Of a DNA stretch of 36,350 nucleotides, positions 1-7,955 are shown one piece after another (within the stretch, counting starts at the first letter, position 1; the number at the start of each line of letters is the position of its first letter). Position numbers and translations under genes: made by a program. Location of the stretch: assembly GCF_946480385.1 (NCBI RefSeq), contig NZ_CAMLJP010000065.1, positions 1 to 36,350 on the forward strand, in the 5' to 3' direction. This DNA comes from an uncultured Azospirillum sp. Lineage in GTDB: Bacteria > Pseudomonadota > Alphaproteobacteria > Azospirillales > Azospirillaceae. Under the pieces are notes generated by a model that saw only the letters and a list, made by a program, of their open reading frames with translations, ran no database searches and was not told the origin of the DNA.

Positions 1-220
1 CCCATAAAGCCCTGTGATTACAAGAAAGTTGCACTTCAGAATAGAACCTACCCCCGCTTACAGGAAAAAAACACATAAGCATTCTTATGGAAATCAAATG
101 ACAGAAAGGGTCGAAAATTGGGGAAATCCCCGATCGGAAAATCGCCGCTCTCCGCGCAGGACTTCCACCTCCGGCCGCGTATAAATCGCTGACAGAAACC
201 GGGAGCGGGCGGAATACGGC

Positions 221-796
221 GTGGAGCCTACCGAGGAAACGGTGACCGACGAGGCGCTGATGGCGAGCGCCGCGGCCGGTGACCGGAAAGCGTTTGGAAC
301 ACTCACGCGCCGGCATCTGCGCCGCAGCATCGCCTTGGCACAACGGGTTGTCGGGAACGCCGCCGATGCCGAAGAGGTCGCGCAGGACGCCTTCCTGCAG
401 ATCTGGGCCAATGCCGACCGCTGGCGCGGCGATGGAACCCGCTTCACCACCTGGCTGTACAGGATCGTGGTGAACCGCGCCATCGACTACAAGCGGCGGC
501 GCAGCTTCGCTCCCCTGGACGATGCCGGCGAGATCGCCGATCCGGCCTGGAGCGCCGAGACGGTGATCGACGGCATCCGGATCGGTGCCGCGGTGGATGC
601 CGCGATCGCCGCCTTGCCGGAACGGCAACGGGCGGCGCTCAGTCTCTGCTACCATGAGGAGATGACGTGCGCTGAGGCTTCGGAAATATTGCAGGTGTCT
701 GTTTCGGCTATGGAAAGTCTGCTGGTCCGGGCGCGCCGCGTCGTGCGGGCCCGGCTTCAACCCCTGATCCGTCAGAAGGACGGTGCACGGTCATGA
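221..796 (+). CDS. ECF RNA polymerase sigma factor
   Basis: A 191-residue group 4 (ECF) sigma factor that should direct RNA polymerase to a small stress regulon. Region 2 spans about residues 25-95, with the DAEEVAQDAFLQIW helix near 48-61 and the -10 recognition stretch TWLYRIVVNRAIDYKRRR near 76-94. Region 4 lies near 128-182, starting ALPERQRAALSL and followed by a helix-turn-helix. There is no long C-terminal extension. The start is GTG at 221; no in-frame upstream alternative is convincing. Its stop overlaps the next ATG by 4 bases (ATGA), which indicates translational coupling to a probable anti-sigma protein. The order sigma, membrane protein, periplasmic sensor resembles the CnrYXH type of metal-responsive sigma system, but the inducer cannot be read from sequence. 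Confidence 0.93.
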   Translation: MEPTEETVTDEALMASAAAGDRKAFGTLTRRHLRRSIALAQRVVGNAADAEEVAQDAFLQIWANADRWRGDGTRFTTWLYRIVVNRAIDYKRRRSFAPLDDAGEIADPAWSAETVIDGIRIGAAVDAAIAALPERQRAALSLCYHEEMTCAEASEILQVSVSAMESLLVRARRVVRARLQPLIRQKDGARS

Positions 797-1221
797 CGCT
801 CAAAGAGTTCAAACGCTATGCCGCCGCCTACGGCGCCGATCTGGACCGCTGGCCGCGCTTTGCCAGGGTGGATGCGCTGGCCCTGCTGGACGGCAGCGCC
901 GAGGCCCGCGACCTGCTGGCCGACGCCGCCATCACCGACGCGCTGCTGGACGCCTCCTCGACCCCGCTGGTCTCCGCCCGGCGCGAGGCGCAGGTCTATG
1001 ACCGCATCGCCGACTGTCTGGCACAGCGGATCGTGCCGGAATTTGTGCCATGGTTCCTGTCGCGGCCACCCTTCCGCCCTGCCCCGCTCGCCGGCTTTCT
1101 GGCCGGCATGGCGCTGGTCGGCTTTCTCAGCTACAGCCAGGGCCTGATTTCCTTCGAAAGGACGAGTACGCCCGCCCTGTCCGGCGTGATGATCGTCAGC
1201 TATCTGGGAGACGTGAGATGA
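793..1221 (+). CDS. Single-pass membrane protein, probable anti-sigma factor
   Basis: A 142-residue protein with a soluble N-terminal part (about 1-95) followed by one hydrophobic segment (about 96-116, PLAGFLAGMALVGFLSYSQG) and a short tail. No family name can be given with confidence. Position immediately after an ECF sigma gene with a 4-base overlap, cytoplasmic N-terminus and one transmembrane helix are what anti-sigma factors look like, so this is an inference from context and topology. There is no ZAS-type HxxxCxxC zinc motif. It overlaps the downstream sensor gene by 4 bases (ATGA at 1218), so all three proteins are probably made from one mRNA in fixed ratio. Confidence 0.8.
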   Translation: MTLKEFKRYAAAYGADLDRWPRFARVDALALLDGSAEARDLLADAAITDALLDASSTPLVSARREAQVYDRIADCLAQRIVPEFVPWFLSRPPFRPAPLAGFLAGMALVGFLSYSQGLISFERTSTPALSGVMIVSYLGDVR

Positions 1222-1664
1222 CGCCGGCCATTCGGCGCCGCTGGCCTTGGTTCCTTCTGGTCGGGTCCCTTGCGCTCAACATGCTGGCCGGCGGTTTCGT
1301 CGTCGCCCACGCCTTCCGTCCGCCACCTCCCCCGCCCGGTGGCCCCGAGCATCTGCTGGAGCGCTTCATCGACGACGTATCGCAACGGCTGTCGCCGGCC
1401 GACGCCGCGATCCTGCGCAAGTCGATGGACGATGCCCGCCCGCTGTTCATTCGCATGCATGTCAGCCGCGAGGAATTCGCGCCGCGCCTGCGCATGGCCC
1501 TGATGGCCCGACCCTTCGATCCGACAGGGCTCAAGGCACTGTTCGACAGCGTCCACGCCAACGACGCGGCGTTGCGCAGCGAGATCGAGGCGCGCGTGGT
1601 CGATACCCTGTCCCGCCTTTCCCCCGAAGGCCGCCTGCGTCTGGCCGAAAGCCGCCTTCCCTGA
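1218..1664 (+). CDS. Periplasmic heavy-metal-sensor-like protein (CnrX/Metal_resist type)
   Basis: A 148-residue protein with an N-terminal membrane anchor (about residues 10-32, WPWFLLVGSLALNMLAGGFV), a proline-rich hinge (PPPPPPGG, about 36-43) and a helical periplasmic domain. The helical-hairpin domain with the LSPADAAILRKSMDDARP and LSPEGRLRLAE segments fits the CpxP/CnrX/Metal_resist group, whose members sense metals or envelope stress. Histidines at RMHVSREEF and DSVHAND could be ligands, but CnrX-type metal residues cannot be aligned by eye. The start ATG at 1218 overlaps the upstream stop; a longer reading frame from 1050 lies inside the previous gene and is not used. It probably feeds an envelope signal to the upstream anti-sigma protein. 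Confidence 0.82.
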   Translation: MTPAIRRRWPWFLLVGSLALNMLAGGFVVAHAFRPPPPPPGGPEHLLERFIDDVSQRLSPADAAILRKSMDDARPLFIRMHVSREEFAPRLRMALMARPFDPTGLKALFDSVHANDAALRSEIEARVVDTLSRLSPEGRLRLAESRLP

Positions 1665-1705
1665 TCCTTTCGGTTTGGACCGGTGGCAGACACTTTTTGG
1701 GGTCC

Positions 1706-1740
1706 GGCCGGGATGGCATGTCCGTCCCGGCCCTTTTTCT
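1706..1740 (+). terminator. Intrinsic terminator of the sigma operon
   Basis: An 8-bp GC stem (GGCCGGGA at 1706-1713 pairing with TCCCGGCC at 1725-1732) with an 11-base loop is followed by a CTTTTTCTTT tract. It lies 41 bases after the sensor gene stop. Confidence 0.85.
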
Positions 1741-1742
1741 TT

Positions 1743-2035
1743 GCCGAAAAAGAAAGGGCGGCCTGACGGTATCACCGCCGGGCCGCCCTAAGTCGGTTCG
1801 GGAGGAAACACAACCAAGTTGCACGCAGAGGTATAGGGCCGATATGGTTAACGGCCGATGAATGGCGGAAAGAAAAGGACCTCTACCACTTTTTTGCGAA
1901 TTTCCGCCGCGAATGGTTGCGCTTCGGCTTGAATTGGCGGTCCCTCTGCCGAAAGGCCGGGGTGGCGTCCCCCCGCCCCGACGCGCTATGACAGACACCC
2001 TTTTGTTCGTCACAAGTCCGCAGGATCCCTGCCTC
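1743..2035. other. Intergenic region upstream of tex
   Basis: With the terminator just before it, the gene-free stretch from 1665 to 2035 is 371 bases. A second hairpin at 1756-1788 (GGGCGGCC with GGCCGCCC) is preceded by an A-rich tract, so it would act as a terminator only on the minus strand. The tex frame is open upstream to 1862, but the residues it would add are proline- and basic-rich and do not look like Tex. No promoter could be assigned. Confidence 0.5.
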
Positions 2036-4387
2036 ATGCTGTCCATCAGCCAGCGCATCGCCGACGAATTGTCGGTCCGCGAGTCCCAGGTCGCTTCCGC
2101 CATCGCCATGCTCGACGAAGGATCGACCGTTCCCTTCATCGCGCGGTACCGCAAGGAGGCGACCGGCGGCCTGGACGACACCCAGCTCCGCACCCTTGAG
2201 GAACGGCTGGGATACCTGCGGGAGCTGGAGGACCGTCGCGCCAGTATCCTGTCGACCATCCAGGAGCAGGGCAAGCTGACGCCCGAGCTGGAACGCCAGA
2301 TCAAACAGGCGGACACCAAGACCCGGCTTGAGGATCTCTACCTCCCCTACAAGCAGAAGCGCCGCACCAAGGCCCAGATCGCCCGCGAAGCCGGGCTGGA
2401 GCCGCTGGCCGACGCGTTGCTGGCCGACCCGAAGAAGCAGCCGGAGGCCGAAGCCGCCGCCTTCGTCAGCGCCGACAAGGGTGTCGCCGACGTCAAGGCC
2501 GCGCTGGACGGCGCCCGTCACATCCTGGTGGAACGGTTCGGCGAGGATGCCGAACTGGTCGGCCGCCTGCGCACCGCCATGGCGGACAAGGGCGTCGTTA
2601 CATCCAAGGTGATCGAGGAGAAGAGGGCGGAGGGTGCCAAATTCTCCGACTATTTCGACTTCTCAGAGAACTGGTCGAAGCTGCCGTCGCACCGGGCGCT
2701 GGCGCTGTTCCGCGGCCGGGCCCAGGGCGTGCTCGACATCCGCCTGGATCTGCCGGTCGAAGAGGGCCAGCCCCACCCGGCGGAGGGCACCATCGCCGTC
2801 CACACCGGCATCCGCGACCAGGGCCGGCCGGCCGACAAATGGCTGTCCGACGTGGTGCGCTGGACCTGGAAGCTGAAGATCGGCCCGCACATCGAGACCG
2901 ACCTGATGGGCGCCTTGCGCGAGCGGGCGGAGGACGAGGCGATCCGCGTCTTCGCCCGCAACCTGCACGATTTGCTGCTGGCTGCTCCGGCCGGCCAGCG
3001 CGCCACCATCGGGCTAGACCCCGGCATCCGCACCGGCGTGAAGGTCGCCGTCGTCGATTCCACTGGCAAGCTGGTGGAGACGACCACCATCTATCCTCAC
3101 CCGCCGCGCAACGACTGGGACGGCTCCATCGCCGTGCTGGCGGCGCTGGCGGCGCGGCACAAGGTCGAACTGATCTCCATCGGCAACGGCACCGCCTCGC
3201 GCGAGACCGACAAGCTGGCCGCCGACCTGATGAAGCGCCATCCCGAGCTGTCCCTGACCAAGCTGGTGGTCAGCGAGGCCGGCGCATCGGTCTATTCGGC
3301 GTCGGAAACCGCGGCGCATGAGTTCCCCGGTCTCGATGTCAGCCTGCGCGGCGCGGTGTCCATCGCCCGCCGCCTGCAGGACCCGCTGGCCGAGCTGGTG
3401 AAGATCGAGCCGAAATCGATCGGCGTTGGTCAGTACCAGCATGACGTCGCCGGCGGCAAGCTGGCGCGCTCGCTGGATGCGGTGGTCGAGGATTGCGTGA
3501 ACGCGGTCGGCGTCGACCTCAACACCGCGTCGATTCCGCTGCTGACCCGCGTGTCGGGCCTGAACGAGACCATCGCCCGCAACATCGTCGAGCATCGCGA
3601 CCGCAACGGCGCCTTCCGCTCGCGCAAGCAGCTGCTCGACGTGGCGCGGCTGGGACCGAAGACCTTCGAGCAGGCCGCCGGCTTCCTGCGCATCCGCGAC
3701 GGCGAGAATCCGCTCGACGGCTCCGCCGTCCATCCGGAAGCCTATCCGGTGGTCCAGCGCATCGTGAAGACCACTGGCCGTGACCTGGCCAGCGTCATCG
3801 GCGACGCCCGATTCCTGCGCGGCCTGAATGCGGAGGAGTTCACCGACGAGCGCTTCGGACTGCCCACCATCGAGGACATCATCAAGGAGCTGGAGAAGCC
3901 CGGCCGCGATCCGCGTCCGGAGTTCAAGACCGCCACCTTCAAGGAGGGCGTGGAGGAGCTAAAGCACCTTCAGCCGGGGATGATGCTGGAAGGCGTGGTG
4001 ACCAACGTCACCGCCTTCGGTGCCTTCGTCGACATCGGCGTCCACCAGGACGGGCTGGTGCATATTTCCCAGCTTGCCAACAGCTTCGTGAAGGATCCTC
4101 ACACGGTGGTGAAGGCCGGCGACGTGGTGAAGGTGAAGGTGCTGGAGGTGGACATCCCCCGCAAGCGCATCGCCCTGACCATGCGCATGGGCGAGGAAGC
4201 CCCGCGCCCGGCCCGCCGGGAGGAGCGCCGCGACGACCGTGGGCCGGCGCGTCAGCCGCAGCAGCAGGATCGCCGCCCGGCGCCGCCTGCGGCCAAGGCT
4301 GCACCGAAGCCGGCAAAGGCGCCGGAGCCGGTCAACAGCGCCTTCGCCGAGGCGTTCGCCAGGGCACAGTCGGGCAAGAAGAAGTAA
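2036..4387 (+). CDS. tex: Tex family RNA-binding transcription accessory protein
   Basis: A 783-residue Tex/YhgF protein that associates with transcription and binds nucleic acid through its S1 domain. Visible parts in order: the N-terminal helical domain ([16 protein letters not shown] near 28-43, [21 protein letters not shown]), a YqgF/RNase H-like domain ([20 protein letters not shown] near 330), a tandem helix-hairpin-helix ([20 protein letters not shown], then [19 protein letters not shown]), and a C-terminal S1 domain ([21 protein letters not shown]). A tail of about 60 residues rich in Arg, Ala, Gln and Pro follows. ATG 2036 is chosen because family homology begins there and AGGA at 2022-2025 is well spaced; ATG 1988 is an alternative. 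The stop is only 3 bases from the convergent LysE gene stop, leaving no room for a terminator between them. Confidence 0.95.
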   Translation: MLSISQRIADELSVRESQVASAIAMLDEGSTVPFIARYRKEATGGLDDTQLRTLEERLGYLRELEDRRASILSTIQEQGKLTPELERQIKQADTKTRLEDLYLPYKQKRRTKAQIAREAGLEPLADALLADPKKQPEAEAAAFVSADKGVADVKAALDGARHILVERFGEDAELVGRLRTAMADKGVVTSKVIEEKRAEGAKFSDYFDFSENWSKLPSHRALALFRGRAQGVLDIRLDLPVEEGQPHPAEGTIAVHTGIRDQGRPADKWLSDVVRWTWKLKIGPHIETDLMGALRERAEDEAIRVFARNLHDLLLAAPAGQRATIGLDPGIRTGVKVAVVDSTGKLVETTTIYPHPPRNDWDGSIAVLAALAARHKVELISIGNGTASRETDKLAADLMKRHPELSLTKLVVSEAGASVYSASETAAHEFPGLDVSLRGAVSIARRLQDPLAELVKIEPKSIGVGQYQHDVAGGKLARSLDAVVEDCVNAVGVDLNTASIPLLTRVSGLNETIARNIVEHRDRNGAFRSRKQLLDVARLGPKTFEQAAGFLRIRDGENPLDGSAVHPEAYPVVQRIVKTTGRDLASVIGDARFLRGLNAEEFTDERFGLPTIEDIIKELEKPGRDPRPEFKTATFKEGVEELKHLQPGMMLEGVVTNVTAFGAFVDIGVHQDGLVHISQLANSFVKDPHTVVKAGDVVKVKVLEVDIPRKRIALTMRMGEEAPRPARREERRDDRGPARQPQQQDRRPAPPAAKAAPKPAKAPEPVNSAFAEAFARAQSGKKK

Positions 4388-4390
4388 CTG

Positions 4391-5026
4391 TCAGGTAGGG
4401 GGCAAGGCGTCCGACATCAGGCGGACGCCGAGCCCACCGATCGCTGCCGCGGCAACCCGGTCGACCCAGCGCTTGGACCTGAGATAGGCGGCGCGCGGCC
4501 GGCCGGCGGAAAAGGCCGCAGCGACGATGGCATACCAGCCGGCTTCGATCAGGAAGATTGCCGGGGGCAGGAAAACGAACAGCCAGAACGGCGGTTCGGC
4601 GGGCATCAACGCGGCGAAGATGCTGCCATAGACGAGCGCCGTCTTCGGATTGCTCAACTGCGTCAGCAGCCCGAACAGCAACGGCCGCATCAGCCCGGCG
4701 GGTGCCGTCTGCCCCTCATCCGCCACCACGAGAGGCTCCGCGGCTCCGCGCCAGATGCGGATCGCGAGGTAGAACAGATAGGCGCCGCCCACCAGCCTCA
4801 GGACCGCATAGAGCCACCCGACCTGCGACAGCAGGGCGTGCAGCCCCAACAGCGCCAGCGACGCGAAAAACACGCCGCCGATCCCCATGCCGAGCGCGGT
4901 GGCCAGCCCGGCCCGGCGTGATACGGCGATGGAGGTGCGGGCGACCAGCACGAAGCTCGGTCCCGGACTGGCGGCGCCGACCGCGATGGCCCCGGCGATG
5001 CTGACGAAGGCAAGTACGGGATCCAT
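4391..5026 (-). CDS. LysE/RhtB family amino-acid exporter
   Basis: A 211-residue inner-membrane protein with about six hydrophobic segments, typical in length for the LysE/RhtB family. The N-terminal family signature is clear: AVGAASPGPSFVLVARTS (about 16-33), followed by GLATALGMGIGG. The second half contains LTQLSNPKTALVYGSIFAAL, the conserved NPK segment. The family exports amino acids or related small molecules by exchange with protons; the substrate is not readable here. The start at 5026 is preceded on the minus strand by a strong AAGGGGAG site; an upstream in-frame ATG at 5065 is less likely. It is a single gene, convergent with tex. Confidence 0.92.
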   Translation of the reverse strand: MDPVLAFVSIAGAIAVGAASPGPSFVLVARTSIAVSRRAGLATALGMGIGGVFFASLALLGLHALLSQVGWLYAVLRLVGGAYLFYLAIRIWRGAAEPLVVADEGQTAPAGLMRPLLFGLLTQLSNPKTALVYGSIFAALMPAEPPFWLFVFLPPAIFLIEAGWYAIVAAAFSAGRPRAAYLRSKRWVDRVAAAAIGGLGVRLMSDALPPT

Positions 5027-5092
5027 ATTCGCTCCCCTTCCGCTTGAAGGTGGCGACGATAACACAACCGCGACAGTCTGCGAACGGCGGAC

Positions 5093-5128
5093 AAAAAAAT
5101 CCCCTCGTCCGCGGGGGGGACGAGGGGA
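5093..5128 (-). terminator. Intrinsic terminator ending the recombination operon
   Basis: A perfect 11-bp stem (5100-5110 with 5118-5128, TCCCCTCGTCC arm) with a 7-base loop is followed on the minus strand by seven T residues (A7 at 5093-5099). It lies 32 bases beyond the stop of the last gene of the minus-strand operon, a textbook rho-independent terminator. Confidence 0.9.
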
Positions 5129-5160
5129 GAAAGGCCGATGGCTTGGCCGTTACGGGGATG

Positions 5161-5421
5161 TCATTCGGCTGCCATCAGCACCGGAGCCTCGTCGCGCACC
5201 CGGTTCGCCGCCACATAGCGGTCCAGCGCGTCCAGGCATTCCGTCAGGGTTCCGGAACCGACCGCGCGGCAATCCTCGAAAGCGTGCGGCTCGGGGCGGA
5301 ACCAATGGGTGATGTAGCATTCCTCGCGCCCGTCCAGGCTGAGGGTGAGGGCGAAGCGGCCCTCACGCCCGATGCGGGCTTGAGCGGCGCGCAGACGCGC
5401 CTGGACCTCTTCTATTGTCAT
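5161..5421 (-). CDS. Small uncharacterised protein, last gene of recombination operon
   Basis: An 86-residue acidic/polar protein that I do not recognise. It begins with a likely helix (TIEEVQARLRAAQARIGREG), then a possible beta hairpin (RFALTLSLDGREECYITHWF) and a final helix (TLTECLDALDRYVAANRV). There is no signal peptide or membrane segment. It is the distal gene of a minus-strand unit holding an exonuclease and an annealing protein, and the operon terminator follows directly, so a role in the same recombination process is plausible but not shown. Small open frames of this kind are common in prophage early regions. Confidence 0.7.
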   Translation of the reverse strand: MTIEEVQARLRAAQARIGREGRFALTLSLDGREECYITHWFRPEPHAFEDCRAVGSGTLTECLDALDRYVAANRVRDEAPVLMAAE

Positions 5422-5454
5422 GAGATGATATCCTTCCCTTGATGCCGTCTGCGG

Positions 5455-5500
5455 TCAGGCGGCGTGGGCGGCTGCCGCCTGCCATCAGGCGGCGTGGGCG
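5455..5500. repeat. In-frame 30-bp-period tandem duplication
   Basis: TCAGGCGGCGTGGGCG occurs at 5455-5470 and again at 5485-5500. The second copy carries the stop codon and last residues (AHAA) of the 113-residue gene on the minus strand. The period is 30 bases, so the copies are in the same frame and each ends in AHAA then TGA. Confidence 0.9.
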
Positions 5501-5826
5501 AATGTCCCGTCTTTCGAGTCCGAGTCTTCCAACCGTCGAGCCCAGTCGATGTCACGCGCGAGCTGATCGACAAGGACGCGGGCCGCGCTCCCGGTTTCCG
5601 CCGGCGTGTCGGACCGCAACAGTCCCGACAGCCGCATCGCCAGCGTTTCGGCCTCCGCCTCCACCCAACGGACGTAGTGGCGGCGGCGCTGGTCGCGGTT
5701 CCAGTACCAGCGTGGCAGCTGGGCGTTGGCACGCTCGAACTCGCCTTCCCAGGCGCTCATGCGGAAAAGACCGCTGGGCGACCGGTCGCCGGTGCTGTGA
5801 GTCGTCTGGGCAGTCGTCTGGGTCAT
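5485..5826 (-). CDS. Uncharacterised protein in recombination operon
   Basis: A 113-residue soluble protein of unknown family. The N-terminal 20 residues are Thr/Ser/Gln rich and probably disordered; the rest is helical, with a charged, Trp-rich segment (PRWYWNRDQRRRHYVRWVE, about 39-57) that could bind nucleic acid or a protein partner, followed by EAETLAMRLSGLLR. It is the third gene of the minus-strand unit, starting 9 bases after the annealing-protein stop. The C-terminal codons are duplicated just beyond the stop (see the repeat entry), so a TGA read-through would add WQAAAAHAA. Function is not inferable beyond association with the exonuclease and annealing genes. Confidence 0.7.
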   Translation of the reverse strand: MTQTTAQTTHSTGDRSPSGLFRMSAWEGEFERANAQLPRWYWNRDQRRRHYVRWVEAEAETLAMRLSGLLRSDTPAETGSAARVLVDQLARDIDWARRLEDSDSKDGTFAHAA

Positions 5827-5834
5827 GGCCTCCG

Positions 5835-6704
5835 TCAGGCGGCTTCCCGCCCGTCCTCTTCCTCGCGCTTCAGAATCTCGGCCTTCTTCTGGGCAAACAG
5901 GCCGGTGATGCGGTGCTGGGCGGCGCGGTCCACGGCGCCGATCTCGCGCAGCCGGGTGCCGACGCCGGACCGCCAGACCTCTTCAAGGTCGTCCAGATCC
6001 AGGCAAGCCCCCAGACGACGCTTCACCTCCGCCTCGAAAGCCTCGACGGCGGCGGGTTGCAGGTCCGGGTTGGACTTGGCGGCATAGAAGGCCTCAGACT
6101 CCTCCCGGTATTTGCTGTCGTCGAACTGCCCCATATAGACGTCGGCGGCCAGACCCAACTGCAGCAGGCACTTGCCGACCGCGTCGGTCATCGACATCTT
6201 GAAGCACTCGTCGTCCGGCATCTCCATGCCGTTGCGGCGGCGGACCATCTCGGTCCCGCCCCACTGCGGGCCGGTGAAGCACTTCTCCTTGGTCTCCGGG
6301 TCGATGTACCAGACACGGGCGCAGATGAAGATCATCCGCTCCGCGATGGTCCAATCCACCTGCTCATAGCCCCAGCCCTTGCCGATCGGGCCGAACACCT
6401 CCGTCATCATCTGGAAGCGCCAGGTCGGGTCGATCTGCGTGCCGCGGAAGCCGCCGGAGCGGGTGAAGGGCTTGGTCGCCTTCGGGTCGGTACGCTTCAG
6501 CCGGTTCCACAGGAACATGGTGTCGATGCGCTGCGGCTCCTCAGCCCGGCTGCCGCCGGCCGACCCCTTGGACCCTTGCGAGCCGCGGCTGCCGCCGGTC
6601 TTCGGCTCGGCCTGGGTGGTCTCCGTCACGTTGGACTCGGCTACACTGGATTCTGCGGGTTCAGTATCGGCAACGACTTGGTCGGTCTTGCTCATGCGTC
6701 CCAT
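5835..6704 (-). CDS. Rad52/Sak-like phage-type single-strand annealing protein (predicted)
   Basis: A 289-residue protein. Residues 1-58 are low-complexity and Ser/Gly/Glu rich, probably disordered. The core (about 60-210) has the layout of Sak/Rad52-type annealing proteins: RFQMMTEVFGPIGKGWGYEQVDW, a beta-rich stretch with CARVWYIDPETKEK, a GGTEMV loop, then the helix KMSMTDAVGKCLLQLGLA followed by DVYMGQFDDSKY, which parallels the KATTDALKRAL...LYDKEY pattern of phage Sak proteins. A C-terminal helical region ends in a charged tail. The gene follows a YqaJ-type exonuclease with overlap, the classic exonuclease plus annealing-protein pairing. ATG 6704 has a good AGAAGG site; ATG 6695, which overlaps the exonuclease stop as ATGA, is an alternative. 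The family call rests on pattern and context. Confidence 0.72.
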   Translation of the reverse strand: MGRMSKTDQVVADTEPAESSVAESNVTETTQAEPKTGGSRGSQGSKGSAGGSRAEEPQRIDTMFLWNRLKRTDPKATKPFTRSGGFRGTQIDPTWRFQMMTEVFGPIGKGWGYEQVDWTIAERMIFICARVWYIDPETKEKCFTGPQWGGTEMVRRRNGMEMPDDECFKMSMTDAVGKCLLQLGLAADVYMGQFDDSKYREESEAFYAAKSNPDLQPAAVEAFEAEVKRRLGACLDLDDLEEVWRSGVGTRLREIGAVDRAAQHRITGLFAQKKAEILKREEEDGREAA

Positions 6705-7666
6705 GATTTGGGTCCTTCTTGTCCAAACGTTTCGGCTCTCCCCTCACCCCAGCCGGCGGTCAGCACTGTTTCCAGGCTGAGTTCCACCGCGTTCGGGTCA
6801 GCGGAGGGTCCCCAGGATTGCGCCTCTGCCAGGGAACGGCGCGGCGGTGCGCCGTAGCGCAGGCTGAGCCGGCCCTCGCGGTCGCGCGCGAGATACAGGC
6901 CACCCGACCGGCCATCGGCCTGGTCAATGGCCACGAAAGCGATGCGCGCATCCTCCGGCATCAGCGCCTTCAGGGCGGCTTCGTCCTCCTTCACCGCCAG
7001 CGCCGCCGCCCGGTTGGCGACCAGCCGGTCGGCGAGCGCACGGAAGCGGTTGTGCCGCCCCATGTCGAAGACGCGGCCGTGCTCATAGGACGGAGCGTCC
7101 ATCGGCAGCGGGTCCGACGGCTCGACATCGTTGACGACGTGCCACCAGAAGGCTTCCAGCGTCTCGATCAGCCGTTCGACATCGTCTTCCTGCCGATCCA
7201 CCGTCATCAGGCTGTGGCCGGTCGGACGCAGGATCGACAGCAGCGCGCGGTCCAGCCCGACCACCGCCAGCTGATGCTGGACTTGCCAGTGATAGCGGCG
7301 GGCGAGGTCGGCATCGGTCTGGAAGCCGCTGTTGAACTTCGCCTCCACGATGGTGTCGAGCTCCCCGTCGGCCACGCTGCTGGTCAGGAAGTCGGGGTGG
7401 GCGACCATCCAGTCATGCTCGGCATGGCGATAGGTGTCGGGCGCCGCCACGCAATCACGGCCGGTGGCATGGGCGACGAAGCGCGGGTGCAGATGCTCGG
7501 TCGCGATGCCGATCTGCACGGCGGCGACGAGATCCAGGTTCTCGGGCTCGACCCGGCCGGTCTTCTCGCGCCACAGCGACAGCCAGTCGCCGGCCATCAC
7601 GCGCGTCGCGTCCGACGACCCGATCCGCCCCGCCCGCAAGTCCCGCTGTGCCTGAGTGATCGCCAT
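6692..7666 (-). CDS. YqaJ/lambda-exonuclease family recombination exonuclease
   Basis: A 324-residue nuclease of the PD-(D/E)XK fold, YqaJ viral recombinase group, expected to degrade one strand of linear duplex DNA and leave 3' single strands for the annealing protein. The N-terminal family signature RAGRIGSSDATRVMAG lies near 9-24. The catalytic Asp is in VAHPDFLTSS and the Glu-x-Lys in TIVEAKFNSGF, followed by HWQVQHQLAVVGLDRALL (Gln-containing helix). The C-terminal third is less conserved. ATG 7666 is chosen because the family signature begins shortly after it; the frame stays open upstream to 7723. It is the first gene of the minus-strand operon, 113 bases downstream of a LexA box. Confidence 0.88.
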   Translation of the reverse strand: MAITQAQRDLRAGRIGSSDATRVMAGDWLSLWREKTGRVEPENLDLVAAVQIGIATEHLHPRFVAHATGRDCVAAPDTYRHAEHDWMVAHPDFLTSSVADGELDTIVEAKFNSGFQTDADLARRYHWQVQHQLAVVGLDRALLSILRPTGHSLMTVDRQEDDVERLIETLEAFWWHVVNDVEPSDPLPMDAPSYEHGRVFDMGRHNRFRALADRLVANRAAALAVKEDEAALKALMPEDARIAFVAIDQADGRSGGLYLARDREGRLSLRYGAPPRRSLAEAQSWGPSADPNAVELSLETVLTAGWGEGRAETFGQEGPKSWDA

Positions 7667-7778
7667 GTTTTCCCGACTTCCCGAACCCCGAAGCGCGACC
7701 GCTGCTGCGACTTTGCAGCACACTTTTCGAACCGCCTCACCGAACCCTGAATATGGGATGCGAACACGCAGCTTTCAA

Positions 7779-7793
7779 GAACAAAACGTGAAC
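7779..7793 (-). promoter_or_regulatory. LexA (SOS) box of alphaproteobacterial type
   Basis: GAAC at 7779-7782 and GAAC at 7790-7793 are separated by exactly 7 bases; on the minus strand this reads GTTC-N7-GTTC. The direct repeat with that spacing is the established LexA recognition site in Alphaproteobacteria. It lies in the promoter region of the exonuclease gene, after the repressor's terminator, so it should make the exonuclease/annealing operon DNA-damage inducible. Confidence 0.75.
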
Positions 7794-7873
7794 CTATGGC
7801 TTGGCCGTAGACCAGCCCAAAGTCCTGAAAACACGCTATATTTGGTGTCTTCTGACGAGAGTCATCACAAGAC

Positions 7874-7902
7874 AAAACGGACGGAGTAGAGACGTCCGTT
7901 TT
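7874..7902 (-). terminator. Terminator of the S24 repressor gene
   Basis: A 10-bp perfect stem (AAAACGGACG at 7874-7883 with CGTCCGTTTT at 7893-7902) and a 9-base loop. The arms begin with A and end with T runs, so it can work in both directions. It sits 54 bases beyond the repressor stop and before the LexA box, separating the two transcription units. Confidence 0.82.
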
Positions 7903-7955
7903 TGCGAGTCGCGGGGGACTGGAACGCGCGCCGCGACTCGTGCCGCAGCAGCCTT

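Noticed and set aside
1..220. A promoter recognised by the ECF sigma factor itself
   Set aside because: The region is A-rich but no clear AAC...CGT-type -35/-10 pair with proper spacing could be fixed by eye.
7729..7745. Second GAAC...GAAC repeat near the exonuclease promoter
   Set aside because: Spacing is 9 bases, not 7, so it does not match the alphaproteobacterial LexA motif.
6719..7750. Open frame of 343 codons opposite the exonuclease
   Set aside because: The minus-strand frame has PD-(D/E)XK nuclease motifs; the plus frame has no recognisable features.
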